A DNA stretch of 64,000 nucleotides from Desulfobacterales bacterium (GTDB lineage: Bacteria > Desulfobacterota > Desulfobacteria > Desulfobacterales > Desulfosalsimonadaceae): NCBI GenBank assembly GCA_034520365.1, contig JAXHNP010000006.1, forward strand, positions 923,001-987,000, written 5' to 3'. Shown here in pieces: positions 25,878 through 33,813 of the stretch (its first letter is position 1; every line of letters starts with the position of its first letter). Position numbers and translations under genes: made by a program. The notes under the pieces were generated by a model, which was given only the letters and a program-made list of their open reading frames with translations, was not told the DNA's origin and made no database searches.

Positions 25878-26118
25878 ACTTAGAAGTATTCCCCCCGGGC
25901 CGTGCGCCCGGGACCGAGCTAAAAATAACTTTAAAGGCACTGAGGCAAGATAAACTTGTTCTATCTATTTTTCAGGCGGGCACGGTGGCCCGCCCTACGA
26001 ATGGGGAAAAACCCGATTCATCGTAGGGTCGGCCACCGTGCCGACCATAAATCCTTGATTTCATTAACCTAATACCTAATACCCAAAACCTAATACCTGT
26101 GAAGTCATTTCGAAGAGT
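25878..26118. repeat. long composite palindromic repeat, copy 1 (inverted orientation)
   Basis: The core 25975-26046 forms a hairpin of more than 20 base pairs: GGCACGGTGGCC...CCCTACGA with its complement around an ATGGGGAAAAACCCGATTCA loop. It is flanked by a GCACTGAGGCA-like piece, a CCCGGGCCGTGCGCCCGGG palindrome and AATACCTAATACC short repeats. Copies in the other orientation lie at 30204-30455 and 48504-48745. It lies between convergent gene ends; bases 25747-25877 hold GGTTTCAGGTGTCAGG-type short repeats. Confidence 0.8.
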
Positions 26119-26123
26119 CCCCC

Positions 26124-26471
26124 TCAGTCCGCAATATCGATTGACACCACGTTCAGTTCATTTCCGGCGATAATATCGAATTCCATGCTTTGGCAAGCCG
26201 GGCATATGTAAACCGCTTCCGCCACTTCCCATTGATGGCCGCATCCACTGCATTTTGCGGTTACCGGTATCTCATTGATATGGATTTGCGCCCCTTCCAG
26301 CGGCGTGTCCTTGGCCGCCACTTCCATGCAGAGATTCAAATTCTCCGGTACCACCGCCGCCAGTTTGCCGATTTTCAGATTAATCTTCTCCACCCGGGAA
26401 TCCCTCATATCCGCGGGTATGGACGCCCGGGCGACTTCAACGATTTGCAGCGCAATTCCCATTTCATGCAT
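26124..26471 (-). CDS. hypA: hydrogenase nickel-incorporation protein HypA
   Basis: A 115-residue nickel chaperone. The start is at MHEMGIALQIVE, where His2 binds nickel; the frame is open 14 codons upstream, but the true N-terminus must expose MHE. The zinc site is CSGCGHQ...CPACQS (about 74-94). It faces the hydrogenase operon (convergent). Its usual partner gene hypB is not in the window. Confidence 0.95.
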   Translation of the reverse strand: MHEMGIALQIVEVARASIPADMRDSRVEKINLKIGKLAAVVPENLNLCMEVAAKDTPLEGAQIHINEIPVTAKCSGCGHQWEVAEAVYICPACQSMEFDIIAGNELNVVSIDIAD

Positions 26472-26744
26472 CTGGCTACCCCCGAAGGAGTTAACCGGCG
26501 ATTTGGCCCTCAATTTAGGTTGGATAAATTTGGCGCCGGTTGTTTCGTTTCTATGTGATCAATACCGCTTGAACGTTTGGGAACAACTATATTCCTCAAT
26601 GAAGCGGTTGCCAAGAGGAATTCACAATTGAGGCCCTCAAAGGCATCTATGCCATCTGTGTTTGTAAGAAGCTATGTTTTGAGTTATAGTTTAATAAAAT
26701 ATTCGGAAGTTAAAATCTTTGAAAAATGAGAAGGAGGTATGAAA
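26472..26744. other. divergent spacer between hypA and the selenoprotein gene
   Basis: About 270 bases with AT-rich promoter-like sequence towards the selenoprotein gene and the ribosome-binding site GAAGGAGGT at 26730-26738. No gene or RNA element was recognised. Confidence 0.4.
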
Positions 26745-26957
26745 ATGGCGGACAAGGTGATTATTTACGGCAAAAGCGGATGACCCTATACCCAGCGGGC
26801 TCGTGAAGCCTATAAAGGGCATGAATATGTTGATGTAAAAGCCAATAAAGATAAGATGGATGAGATGCTCAAGGTCTCAGGCGGCAAGCGCCAGGTGCCG
26901 GTAATCGTGGACGGGCAGAACGTGACCGTCGGCTACGGCGGAACGTGAGGGGTATAG
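26745..26957 (+). CDS. small glutaredoxin-like selenoprotein with two in-frame UGA codons
   Basis: The ATG at 26745 has AGAAGGAGGT in front. Read through UGA as Sec, it gives 70 residues: MADKVIIYGKSG-U13-PYTQRAREAY, then VDVKANKDKMDEML, GGKRQVPVIVDG and a C-terminus GYGGT-U68-GV before TAG (26955-26957). The fold pattern is that of glutaredoxin: a beta strand into the active site, a cis-proline VPVIV segment and a final Gly-rich turn. Sec replaces the first Cys of CPYC, and the second Cys is absent. It resembles the Uxx-type glutaredoxin-like selenoproteins of anaerobes, from memory. Ordinary gene callers stop at residue 12. The selenocysteine machinery is not in this window. The first Sec is well supported, the second probable. 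Confidence 0.82.
26781..26820 (+). promoter_or_regulatory. bacterial SECIS-like hairpin after first UGA
   Basis: Counting U of UGA as base 1, the apical stem GGCT/AGCC spans bases 18-30 with loop CGTGA. G23 and U24 of the loop fall at the same positions as the SelB-contacting G23-U24 of the E. coli fdhF element. An outer CCCTATA/TATAAAGGG pairing is possible. Confidence 0.65.
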
Positions 26958-26980
26958 CCTTTCAGGCGGGTCTGCCTGAA
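26946..26980 (+). promoter_or_regulatory. possible second SECIS or terminator hairpin
   Basis: After the second UGA (26946-26948) and 12 further bases comes the stem TTCAGGC/GCCTGAA with loop GGGTCT, strikingly like the AGGTCT loop of the fdhF element. It lies beyond the TAG stop. It is followed by AAAGTTTTT, so it could instead, or also, be a terminator. Confidence 0.5.
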
Positions 26981-26995
26981 AAGTTTTTAAGTAAA

Positions 26996-27350
26996 TTCAA
27001 GCGCCTTTGGCTTTGGCAAAGGCTAATAAAAAAGGCAGCTTCCTTTAAGTCCCCCTTTCGTAAAAGGGGATTTAGGGGGATTTTTCATCATGGCCCAATA
27101 TAAATCCCCCCAATCCCCCCTTTTCCAAAGGGGGGCTGAGGTGGTAGCCTTTTCCAAAGGGGGGGGTTAGGTGGTAGTCTTTTTCAAAGGGGGGGGTAGA
27201 TGGTGGCCTTTTCCAAAAGGGATTCAGGTGGTGGCATTTTTCAAAGGAGGTGCGGCACAGCTTACGGTTTCCCCCTTGAAAAATTCACTGCCTTAGTGCC
27301 TTAGTGCCTTAGTGCCTTAGTGCCTCAGTGCCTTAGTGCCTCACTGCCTA
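26996..27350. repeat. composite G/C-tract repeat (inverted) and tandem TGCCTTAG repeats
   Basis: 26996-27250 is an inverted relative of 5018-5190, with an expanded tandem array of a roughly 30-base unit (AAGGGGGGCTGAGGTGGTAGCCTTTTCC type, four degenerate units). At about 27290-27350 comes a tandem array of GTGCCTTA, about seven units. No gene is present between the selenoprotein and the cyclophilin. Confidence 0.75.
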
Positions 27351-27398
27351 TAGAATTATTTTTAAGCGGGCTCCCGAGGGCTCACGGCCCGGCGGGGG

Positions 27399-27899
27399 TT
27401 ACTCCGAAACCACGGTGGCCTTGTTAATCACCACCGGGGTGAGCGGCACATCATCATGCATGCCTTTTTTTCCGGTGGGTACGGCCTTTATTTTGTTGAC
27501 CACCGGAATCCCCTTAACAACCTTGCCGAATACCGTATAGCCCCATCCCTGGGGTGATTTATCTTTGTGATTGAGAAAGGTATTGTTTTTCACATTGATA
27601 AAGAACTGGGCGGTGGCGCTGTGGGGATCGGCGGTCCGGGCCATTGCCAGGGTATAGGCTTCGTTTGTCAGCCCATTGTCGGCTTCATTTTCAATAGGCG
27701 ACTGCGTTGGTTTCTGGGTCATATCTTCCGTCATACCGCCGCCCTGGACCATAAATCCATCAATAACCCGGTGAAACAGGGTGCCGTCATAGTGGCCGGA
27801 GTTTACATATTGAAGAAAATTGTCCACCGTTTTCGGCGCTTTATCTGCAAACAGGGCGATCTCGATTTCTCCCATGCTGGTATCAAGTTTAACAGTCAT
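27399..27899 (-). CDS. ppiB: cyclophilin-type peptidyl-prolyl isomerase
   Basis: A 166-residue single-domain cyclophilin without a signal peptide, so cytoplasmic. The catalytic and substrate-binding segments are present: NFLQYVNSGHYDGTLFHRVIDGFMVQGGG with the catalytic Arg, MARTADPHSATAQFFINVKNN and GYTVFGKVVKGIPVVNKI. It catalyses cis-trans isomerisation of Xaa-Pro bonds during folding. The start has AAAAAGGAGCC upstream. It is a single gene. Confidence 0.95.
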   Translation of the reverse strand: MTVKLDTSMGEIEIALFADKAPKTVDNFLQYVNSGHYDGTLFHRVIDGFMVQGGGMTEDMTQKPTQSPIENEADNGLTNEAYTLAMARTADPHSATAQFFINVKNNTFLNHKDKSPQGWGYTVFGKVVKGIPVVNKIKAVPTGKKGMHDDVPLTPVVINKATVVSE

Positions 27900-28103
27900 T
27901 TCCAGGCTCCTTTTTCTCAGTAGTTTTTTATGAAGCCCTTCCTTACACCAAAATAATTGAAATGGGAAGGTGCTTTTTTTAATGCCCCGGCATTTTGGTA
28001 GATATTATCCAAATCCATTGACATCCGGTGGATGACATGAGATGTTTCAGTTCACAGTTCACAGTTCACAGTTCATGATTCAAAGTTAACGGTTTTTCAA
28101 GCT

Positions 28104-30158
28104 ATGCCTTACACTACCTATCAGCCGCGCCTGTTAATTTTAGATGATGATCCGGTGGCCTTAACCCTGCTAACGGATACATCGGAAAAAATGGCCCTTT
28201 TTTCCCGGATTGCCGCCTGCAGCTCCAGCAGAGAGGCGCTGGATGCTTTGCATAATGAACCGTTCGACCTGCTGCTGCTTGATTATTCGGTGGATGATCG
28301 AAATGGTCTGGACGTATTTGAGCTGGCCAAACAGATGCATAGCCCGCTGGCCGGTATTCTGGTGACCGCCCATGATGAAAAAGAAGTTATTATATCAGCC
28401 ATGCAGGCCGGAATCCGGGATTTTATAGAGAAACCCATCCGGCCGCATATCCTTAGCAATGCATTGAACCGGGCCTGGGAGGAATTAGAGGCCCGGGTCA
28501 TCCTGGACACCGAAAACCGTAACCATCTGGAACTGCTCGAGAGCCTGCCGGATGTAGTCTATAAAATCGATATGGATGGCTACATCCAATACATCAACAA
28601 AACCGTTGAGGAACTCGGGTTCAGCCAGGAGGAGCTAAAGGGCAAGCACATCACCCGCATTATTGCCCCCGAAGACTATCATTCCCATTCGCTTCAGACG
28701 GTGTTGGACAACTTCCGGTGGCAGCCGGATGCTGAAGATGATGCGCCGAAGCTTGTCAATGAGCGCCGCGGCGGGCATCGGCGTACCCAGAACCTTCGCA
28801 TCCGGCTCGTCAGCAGAAATCCCGACCAGGGAACCAGTTTTCGGGAGGGACAGCTCGTTTCTTTCGGTGAAATAAGCGCGACCGGCATTCTGGATGGCAG
28901 CGTGGTTACCGGCTCTGTCGGCATTATACGGGATATTACGGAGCGGGAGCGGGAGCGACGCCAGCTTAAGGAGGCCCTGGACAGGCTTCGGGAATCGGAG
29001 GCGGCGCTTAAAAAAGCCTATAACGCCAAGAGCCAGTTTGTCGCCAATATGAGCTATGAACTCCGTACCCCGCTTAATGCCATCACCGGCATGGTGGATT
29101 TAATCAAGGATGCCGCAAGCTGCAAGGAACAGCAAAGCCGGCTTGAGGTCGTTAAGTCCTCGTGCCGCAGCCTGCAGTTTATTCTGGATGACATCATGGA
29201 CCTATCCCGGATTGAGGCCAACCGGCTGCGGCTGGCCACTGTCAATTTTCATCCCCATGATATCATGCAGGAGGTTTTAACCATTGCAAAAAACCTGCCG
29301 GAGGCCAAAGAACTGGATATCCGGGCGGCCGCCGGACAAGCGCCGCCATGCCCGAGACTTAAAGGGGATGCGGAGCGGATCCGGCAGATTCTTTTAAACC
29401 TTGTCCATAATGCGTTGAAATATACGGATAAGGGCTTTGTTGAAATCGGCATGGATTGCCGGGCGGTGGATAAAAAAGAGTATATGCGCTTGATATGCAC
29501 GGTCAGGGATTCCGGCATCGGCATCTCAAGGGACAAGCAGGAGGCAATTTTTGAGCGATTTGATCAGCCTTTGGATGTGGGTTCCCGACGCTACGGGGGC
29601 CGGGGGCTGGGGCTGGCGATCAGCCTTAAACTCGCCCGATTAATGCGGGGTGATATCCAGGTGGATAGCGAGCCGGGCCTGGGCTCTTCATTTACCTTTG
29701 CCGTGGTTCTGCCCACAGCCGACGAGATTTCACAATCTGCAGCAAATGCGGACACGGTTTCCTGCTCCGGCACAGCACTGGTGGTTGAAGACAATATGAC
29801 CAATCGCGCCGTCATAAAAAACCTGATCGAGAGTCTGGGGGTGCGCGTGGATACCGCGCAGAACGGCCGGGAAGCACTAGAGAAGGCTCAAAATCAGGCG
29901 TATCCCATCATATTTATGGACTTACAGATGCCGGAAATCGATGGCATGGATATTTGCAGAAAAATCCGGGAATCCGGCGGGCCTTGCGCCGGTGCCTTTA
30001 TCGTGGCGCTCACGGCAGATGTTGAGGAACATACCATTGAACAGTGCCGCGAGGCCGGAATGAATGAATATCTCCCCAAACCGGTGGGCAAACATGAGCT
30101 TCGCCGGATTTTTGAGCTGTTTGAAAAAGGACCGGCCGCCGACGACAGCGATTCATAA
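28104..30158 (+). CDS. hybrid sensor kinase (REC-PAS-HisKA-HATPase-REC) with His-to-Tyr change in the H-box
   Basis: A 684-residue soluble protein. An N-terminal receiver (about 10-120; LILDDDP, LLLDYSVDD with the phospho-Asp, VTAHD, EKPI) is followed by a PAS domain (about 148-275). The HisKA-like helix reads ANMSYELRTPLNAI at about 314-327. Here Tyr318 (codon TAT, 29055-29057) stands where the family has the phospho-accepting His of SHELRTP. The HATPase domain looks intact (LLNLVHNALKYTDKG, DSGIGIS, GGRGLGLAIS). The C-terminal receiver has VEDNMTNR, FMDLQMPEIDG and LPKPV. There is no HPt domain. As written it cannot autophosphorylate at the usual site. Confidence 0.9.
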   Translation: MPYTTYQPRLLILDDDPVALTLLTDTSEKMALFSRIAACSSSREALDALHNEPFDLLLLDYSVDDRNGLDVFELAKQMHSPLAGILVTAHDEKEVIISAMQAGIRDFIEKPIRPHILSNALNRAWEELEARVILDTENRNHLELLESLPDVVYKIDMDGYIQYINKTVEELGFSQEELKGKHITRIIAPEDYHSHSLQTVLDNFRWQPDAEDDAPKLVNERRGGHRRTQNLRIRLVSRNPDQGTSFREGQLVSFGEISATGILDGSVVTGSVGIIRDITERERERRQLKEALDRLRESEAALKKAYNAKSQFVANMSYELRTPLNAITGMVDLIKDAASCKEQQSRLEVVKSSCRSLQFILDDIMDLSRIEANRLRLATVNFHPHDIMQEVLTIAKNLPEAKELDIRAAAGQAPPCPRLKGDAERIRQILLNLVHNALKYTDKGFVEIGMDCRAVDKKEYMRLICTVRDSGIGISRDKQEAIFERFDQPLDVGSRRYGGRGLGLAISLKLARLMRGDIQVDSEPGLGSSFTFAVVLPTADEISQSAANADTVSCSGTALVVEDNMTNRAVIKNLIESLGVRVDTAQNGREALEKAQNQAYPIIFMDLQMPEIDGMDICRKIRESGGPCAGAFIVALTADVEEHTIEQCREAGMNEYLPKPVGKHELRRIFELFEKGPAADDSDS

Positions 30159-30203
30159 TAGGTCAGCTGAAATCCCCTCCCTCCTCTTTTTGTGCCTCTG
30201 CGC

Positions 30204-30455
30204 CCCGCAGGAATACTTCTAAGTAACTTCATGGGTTTTAGGTTTTGGGTATTAGGTACTAGGTTAATGAAATCAAGAAGTTATGGTCGGCACGGTGGCC
30301 GACCCTACGATGAATCGGGTTTTTCCCCATTCGTAGGGCGGGCCACCGTGCCCGCCTGAAAAATAGATAGAACAAATTTACCGTGCCTCAGTGCCTTTAA
30401 AGTTATTTATAGGCTCGGTCCCGGACGCACGGCCCGGGGGAATACTTCCAAGCAG
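30204..30455. repeat. long composite palindromic repeat, copy 2
   Basis: Same element as 25878-26118 in opposite orientation and more than 90% alike by eye. The hairpin core is at 30285-30356. Both ends carry a direct repeat of the type GGAATACTTCTAAGTAACTT (left about 30210-30229, right about 30440-30462). It fills most of the spacer before the acyl-CoA dehydrogenase promoter. Confidence 0.8.
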
Positions 30456-30494
30456 CTTCATCGTACGCGCCCTCCACGGAAATTTATTCGGAAA

Positions 30495-30536
30495 TTAACG
30501 TTAACGTTGACTTTTTTTTAAATTCATCGTTAATAT
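30495..30536 (+). promoter_or_regulatory. promoter with overlapping palindromic operator
   Basis: The palindrome AACGTTAACGTT (30497-30508) overlaps the -35-like TTGACT (30507-30512). A TAATAT -10 box lies at 30531-30536, after 18 bases. Palindromes of this kind often bind TetR- or GntR-type regulators of fatty-acid genes; the regulator here is unknown. The acyl-CoA dehydrogenase gene begins 73 bases downstream. Confidence 0.45.
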
Positions 30537-30608
30537 CACTTTTTTTATTGATCCATTTTTATCAACCCGGGTTTATTCAATTGAAAAAATCAGGAGGAGA
30601 CTTCAGCA

Positions 30609-32462
30609 ATGGCACAACAGATTGCAGACAGACGGGACATTGATTTTGTGCTCTATGAGCAGTTTGAAATTGAAAGCCTGACTCAGCATGAGCGCTACAG
30701 CGACATGAACCGCAAGATGTTTGACATGATTTTGACCGAGGCGCGCAATTTCGCCATTAAGGAGGTGCTGCCGCTAAACGAGGAAGGCGATAAGGTGGGC
30801 CTGGTTTTTGAGAACAACCAGGTCAAGGTGCCCGAGAGCTTCCATCGCGCCTATAAGCTGATGTGTGAAGGCGAGTGGATCGCCATGACCGAGGATCCGG
30901 AAATCGGGGGGCAGGGGATGCCCCATTCCATCGCCCAGGCAGCGGCCGAATATATTGCGGGTGCGGATTTTTCCTTCAGCGCGTTTGGCTACGCCACCCA
31001 CGGCGCAGCCAAGATGATCGAGATTTTCGGCACGGATAAGCAGAAAGAAATGTTTCTGGGCAAGATGTATTCCGGTCAGTGGACCGGGACCATGGTGCTG
31101 ACCGAGCCGGAGGCCGGCTCTGATGTCGGCAACTTGACCACCACTGCCGTGAAAAATGATGACGGCACATATTCCATCAGCGGCAATAAAATATTTATCA
31201 CCGCCGGTGAGCATGATCTGGCGGAAAACATCGTTCATCCGGTACTGGCCCGTATCGAGGGGGAGCCCGCCGGTACCAAGGGGATCTCGCTTTTTATTGT
31301 GCCAAAGATCCGGGTCAATGAGGACGGCTCCCTGGGCGAGCCAAACGACGTGGTCTGCACAGGGATCGAGGAAAAGCTGGGCATTCACGCCAGCCCCACC
31401 TGCCAGCTGGCATTCGGGGGCAAGGGCAACTGCCGGGGGCTGCTTTTGGGTGAAGAGAACAAGGGCATGAAGGTAATGTTTCATATGATGAACGAAGCCC
31501 GGCTGGGAGTGGGCGCTCTGGGCCTTTTTAACGCTTCGAACGCCTATCTGTATTCGCTTAACTATGCCCGGGAGCGGGTCCAGGGAAGGGATATGGCCGA
31601 TGCCTTCAATCCGGAGGCGGAATCCGTTGCCATTATCAAGCATCCGGATGTCCGGCGGATGCTCATGTGGATGAAAGCCCACACGGAAGGCATGCGAAGC
31701 TTTATCCATTATATTGCCAGCCTCTTTGATCAGCAGGTGCTGGCGGAGAGCGAAGAAGACAAGCAGAACCTGGAAGACTATATCAGCCTGCTTACCCCGG
31801 TCATTAAATCCTACTGCACGGACCGCGGGTTCGAGGCCACGGTTTTGGCCATGCAGACCTACGGCGGGTACGGCTATACCCGGGATTATCCGGTGGAGCG
31901 TTTGATGCGGGATTCCAAGATTAACTCCATCTATGAAGGCACCAACGGCATTCAGGCCATGGATCTTCTGGCGCGCAAACTCGGCATGAAAAAGGGCGGC
32001 GTGTTTTTGAATTTTCTTGGCGAGATGCAGAAAACTATCGCCACGGCCAAGGAAACCGACGGGCTGGCCGATCTGGCCGCCGGCCTCGAAGAATCAGTCA
32101 ATCGGCTGGGCAGCGTGGCCATACATATCGGCAAAACGGCCATGTCGCCGGATTTTAAGGTGGCGTTTTCCTATGCCACCGATTTCTTAAACGCCATGGG
32201 TGATGTGATTATGGGGTGGATGCTTTTGTGGCGGGCCACGGTGGCTGCGCCGAAGCTGACCAAGCTCGTGGGCGATGCCGAAGGCGAGGCCCGGCTGGAA
32301 AAAATCAATAAAAACAAGAACGCGGCCTTCTACGAGGGGCAGATCAAATCCGCTGAATATTTTATTCAAACCCAGCTGCCGATTGCCCAGGGAAAAATGG
32401 CGTCTATCGAGGCCAACTGCAGTGCGGTGGTCGATATTCCGGAGGCGGCTTTCGGGGGTTAG
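30609..32462 (+). CDS. acyl-CoA dehydrogenase, long (about 600-residue) type
   Basis: A 617-residue flavoenzyme oxidising acyl-CoA to 2-enoyl-CoA. The FAD/substrate segments are visible: MVLTEPEAGSDVGNL (about 158), KIFITAGEHD (about 192), NEARLGVGALG (about 295) and MQTYGGYGYTRDYPVERLMRDSKINSIYEGTNGIQAMDLL (about 415-450), with the catalytic glutamate in YEGTNGIQ. The extra C-terminal domain of about 150 residues is typical of this long subfamily found in fatty-acid-oxidising sulfate reducers and in DmdC-like enzymes. TCAGGAGGAG precedes the ATG. Substrate length cannot be read from sequence. Confidence 0.95.
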   Translation: MAQQIADRRDIDFVLYEQFEIESLTQHERYSDMNRKMFDMILTEARNFAIKEVLPLNEEGDKVGLVFENNQVKVPESFHRAYKLMCEGEWIAMTEDPEIGGQGMPHSIAQAAAEYIAGADFSFSAFGYATHGAAKMIEIFGTDKQKEMFLGKMYSGQWTGTMVLTEPEAGSDVGNLTTTAVKNDDGTYSISGNKIFITAGEHDLAENIVHPVLARIEGEPAGTKGISLFIVPKIRVNEDGSLGEPNDVVCTGIEEKLGIHASPTCQLAFGGKGNCRGLLLGEENKGMKVMFHMMNEARLGVGALGLFNASNAYLYSLNYARERVQGRDMADAFNPEAESVAIIKHPDVRRMLMWMKAHTEGMRSFIHYIASLFDQQVLAESEEDKQNLEDYISLLTPVIKSYCTDRGFEATVLAMQTYGGYGYTRDYPVERLMRDSKINSIYEGTNGIQAMDLLARKLGMKKGGVFLNFLGEMQKTIATAKETDGLADLAAGLEESVNRLGSVAIHIGKTAMSPDFKVAFSYATDFLNAMGDVIMGWMLLWRATVAAPKLTKLVGDAEGEARLEKINKNKNAAFYEGQIKSAEYFIQTQLPIAQGKMASIEANCSAVVDIPEAAFGG

Positions 32463-32470
32463 GGGGTTAA

Positions 32471-32502
32471 TGATCGGGCGGGGGTTGCGCCCCGCTTGAT
32501 CA
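32471..32502 (+). terminator. stem-loop after the acyl-CoA dehydrogenase gene
   Basis: TGATC..GCGGGG with CCCCGC..GATCA around a GTTGCG-type loop, 9 bases after the stop codon. There is no immediate T run, so this is a processing or termination hairpin. Confidence 0.5.
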
Positions 32503-32555
32503 TGCCTATATTTTAGGGTGATTTGAATAATACCTAAATTTTTAGAGGCACCCAA

Positions 32556-33206
32556 ATGGCCCCGACGGATAAGGCGTCAGACAGGTTAAAATTATACCGG
32601 CAGGCGATTCTGCTGGCGCAGATCACCGTTTTCTATAATCTGGTGGAAGGCGTGGTATCGGTGATGCTGGGCCTGGGCGGTGAAACCCTTTCCTTGTTCG
32701 GATTCGGTCTGGATTCGTTTGTCGAGGTGATCTCAGGCATCGGCATCTGGCATATGGTCAAGCGGATGCAGCGGCATCCGGATGAAAATCCGGATCGGTT
32801 CGAGCAGCTTGCGCTTCGGATCACCGGCAGCGCATTTTTTATTCTGGCGGCCGGCTTGGTTGTGACAGCCGGTTTTAACCTGTATACCGGCCATCAACCG
32901 GAAACCACCGTATGGGGCATTGTCATTTCACTGATTTCGATATTAACGATGTGGGCCCTGATTTATTTCAAGGTCCGGGTCGGCCGGCAGCTGGGTTCAG
33001 ATGCCATTCTAACGGATGCAGAGTGTACAAAGACATGTCTGTATCTGTCATTTATCCTGCTGCTGGCAAGCGCGGGCTATGAGCTGACGGGGATCGGCGG
33101 TATCGATGCGATAGGCGCGATCGCCCTGGCTGTTTTTTCCTACCGGGAAGGCCGGGAGGCGTTTGAGAAAGCCTCAGGCAAGATTTGCTGCGGCGGCAAT
33201 GGGTAG
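32556..33206 (+). CDS. cation-efflux (CDF-like) membrane protein, transmembrane domain only
   Basis: A 216-residue membrane protein with five to six helices. The segment LFGFGLDSFVEVISGIGIWHMVKRM resembles the metal-binding second helix of cation diffusion facilitators (DSxxD type), and DAILTDAECTKTCLYLSF resembles the fifth helix, with cysteines where the family has histidine and aspartate. No C-terminal cytoplasmic domain is present. The short Cys-containing tail (GKICCGGNG) is unusual. It may export or sense a divalent metal; specificity is unknown. Confidence 0.75.
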   Translation: MAPTDKASDRLKLYRQAILLAQITVFYNLVEGVVSVMLGLGGETLSLFGFGLDSFVEVISGIGIWHMVKRMQRHPDENPDRFEQLALRITGSAFFILAAGLVVTAGFNLYTGHQPETTVWGIVISLISILTMWALIYFKVRVGRQLGSDAILTDAECTKTCLYLSFILLLASAGYELTGIGGIDAIGAIALAVFSYREGREAFEKASGKICCGGNG

Positions 33207-33253
33207 CGGAAACACGGAATTTGCGATGGCAAACGAATTTTGAGAAATCATTA

Positions 33254-33625
33254 TTAATTGGCTACTTCATCCAGTATTTTTTCGGCTTCTTCGATGCTGG
33301 TGACATTTTGGGCCCGGTAGCCCAAATCCAGGGATACGGTTTCAAACTGAAGATGCCCCAGCATACCCACCTTGCGGTGCACCCGTACGACTTTTGACAT
33401 CCCTTCTGCCAGAAGGGCTTCCTGGGCTTCTTTGATGTATTTTTCAAAAATTTCATCCTGGTATTCGTAATTTTTAAGGTCTGTCAGGCAGGTAAACCCG
33501 TTTTTCAGTTTGGGACACTCGGATTTTACCTCGTCAACGATCGACTGCATTTCCGCCTCATTTTCGATTTTGCCGATTGTTATATAAATTCTGTTTTTGT
33601 TGAAGTCCGCCCGGACATCGTGCAT
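33254..33625 (-). CDS. conserved hypothetical protein, 123 aa
   Basis: The start is taken at MHDVRADFNKNRIYI (33625), after TAGGAG-like sequence (ACAGGAGAAATTCT); the frame is open nine codons further. The pattern of alternating strands and helices with a central TCLTDLKNYEYQDEIFEKYIKEAQEALLAEG segment is reminiscent of STAS/SpoIIAA-like folds, but this is a weak structural impression. No catalytic motif, signal peptide or membrane segment. It stands between unrelated genes. Confidence 0.65.
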   Translation of the reverse strand: MHDVRADFNKNRIYITIGKIENEAEMQSIVDEVKSECPKLKNGFTCLTDLKNYEYQDEIFEKYIKEAQEALLAEGMSKVVRVHRKVGMLGHLQFETVSLDLGYRAQNVTSIEEAEKILDEVAN

Positions 33626-33813
33626 AGAATTTCTCCTGTCGATTTCAAGCAAGCTTGCAATTAGCGGCCATGGTCAGTAAATAAGGGAAACGGCCTGTTT
33701 TTTTATGACACAGATATGCAGGAAATGAACACTGTTGTCAACTGAAAGCGTCATTCACTAATCGAAGATATCAGGAATTTTCCTAATGCGCATGCGCGGA
33801 AAAAGGAGTCTTT

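Noticed and set aside
26996-27350. CRISPR array
   Set aside because: The tandem units have no unique spacers of constant length and are degenerate G/C tracts; no cas genes nearby.
30774-31709. 311-residue minus-strand frame
   Set aside because: Antisense shadow of the acyl-CoA dehydrogenase gene, no ribosome site and atypical composition.
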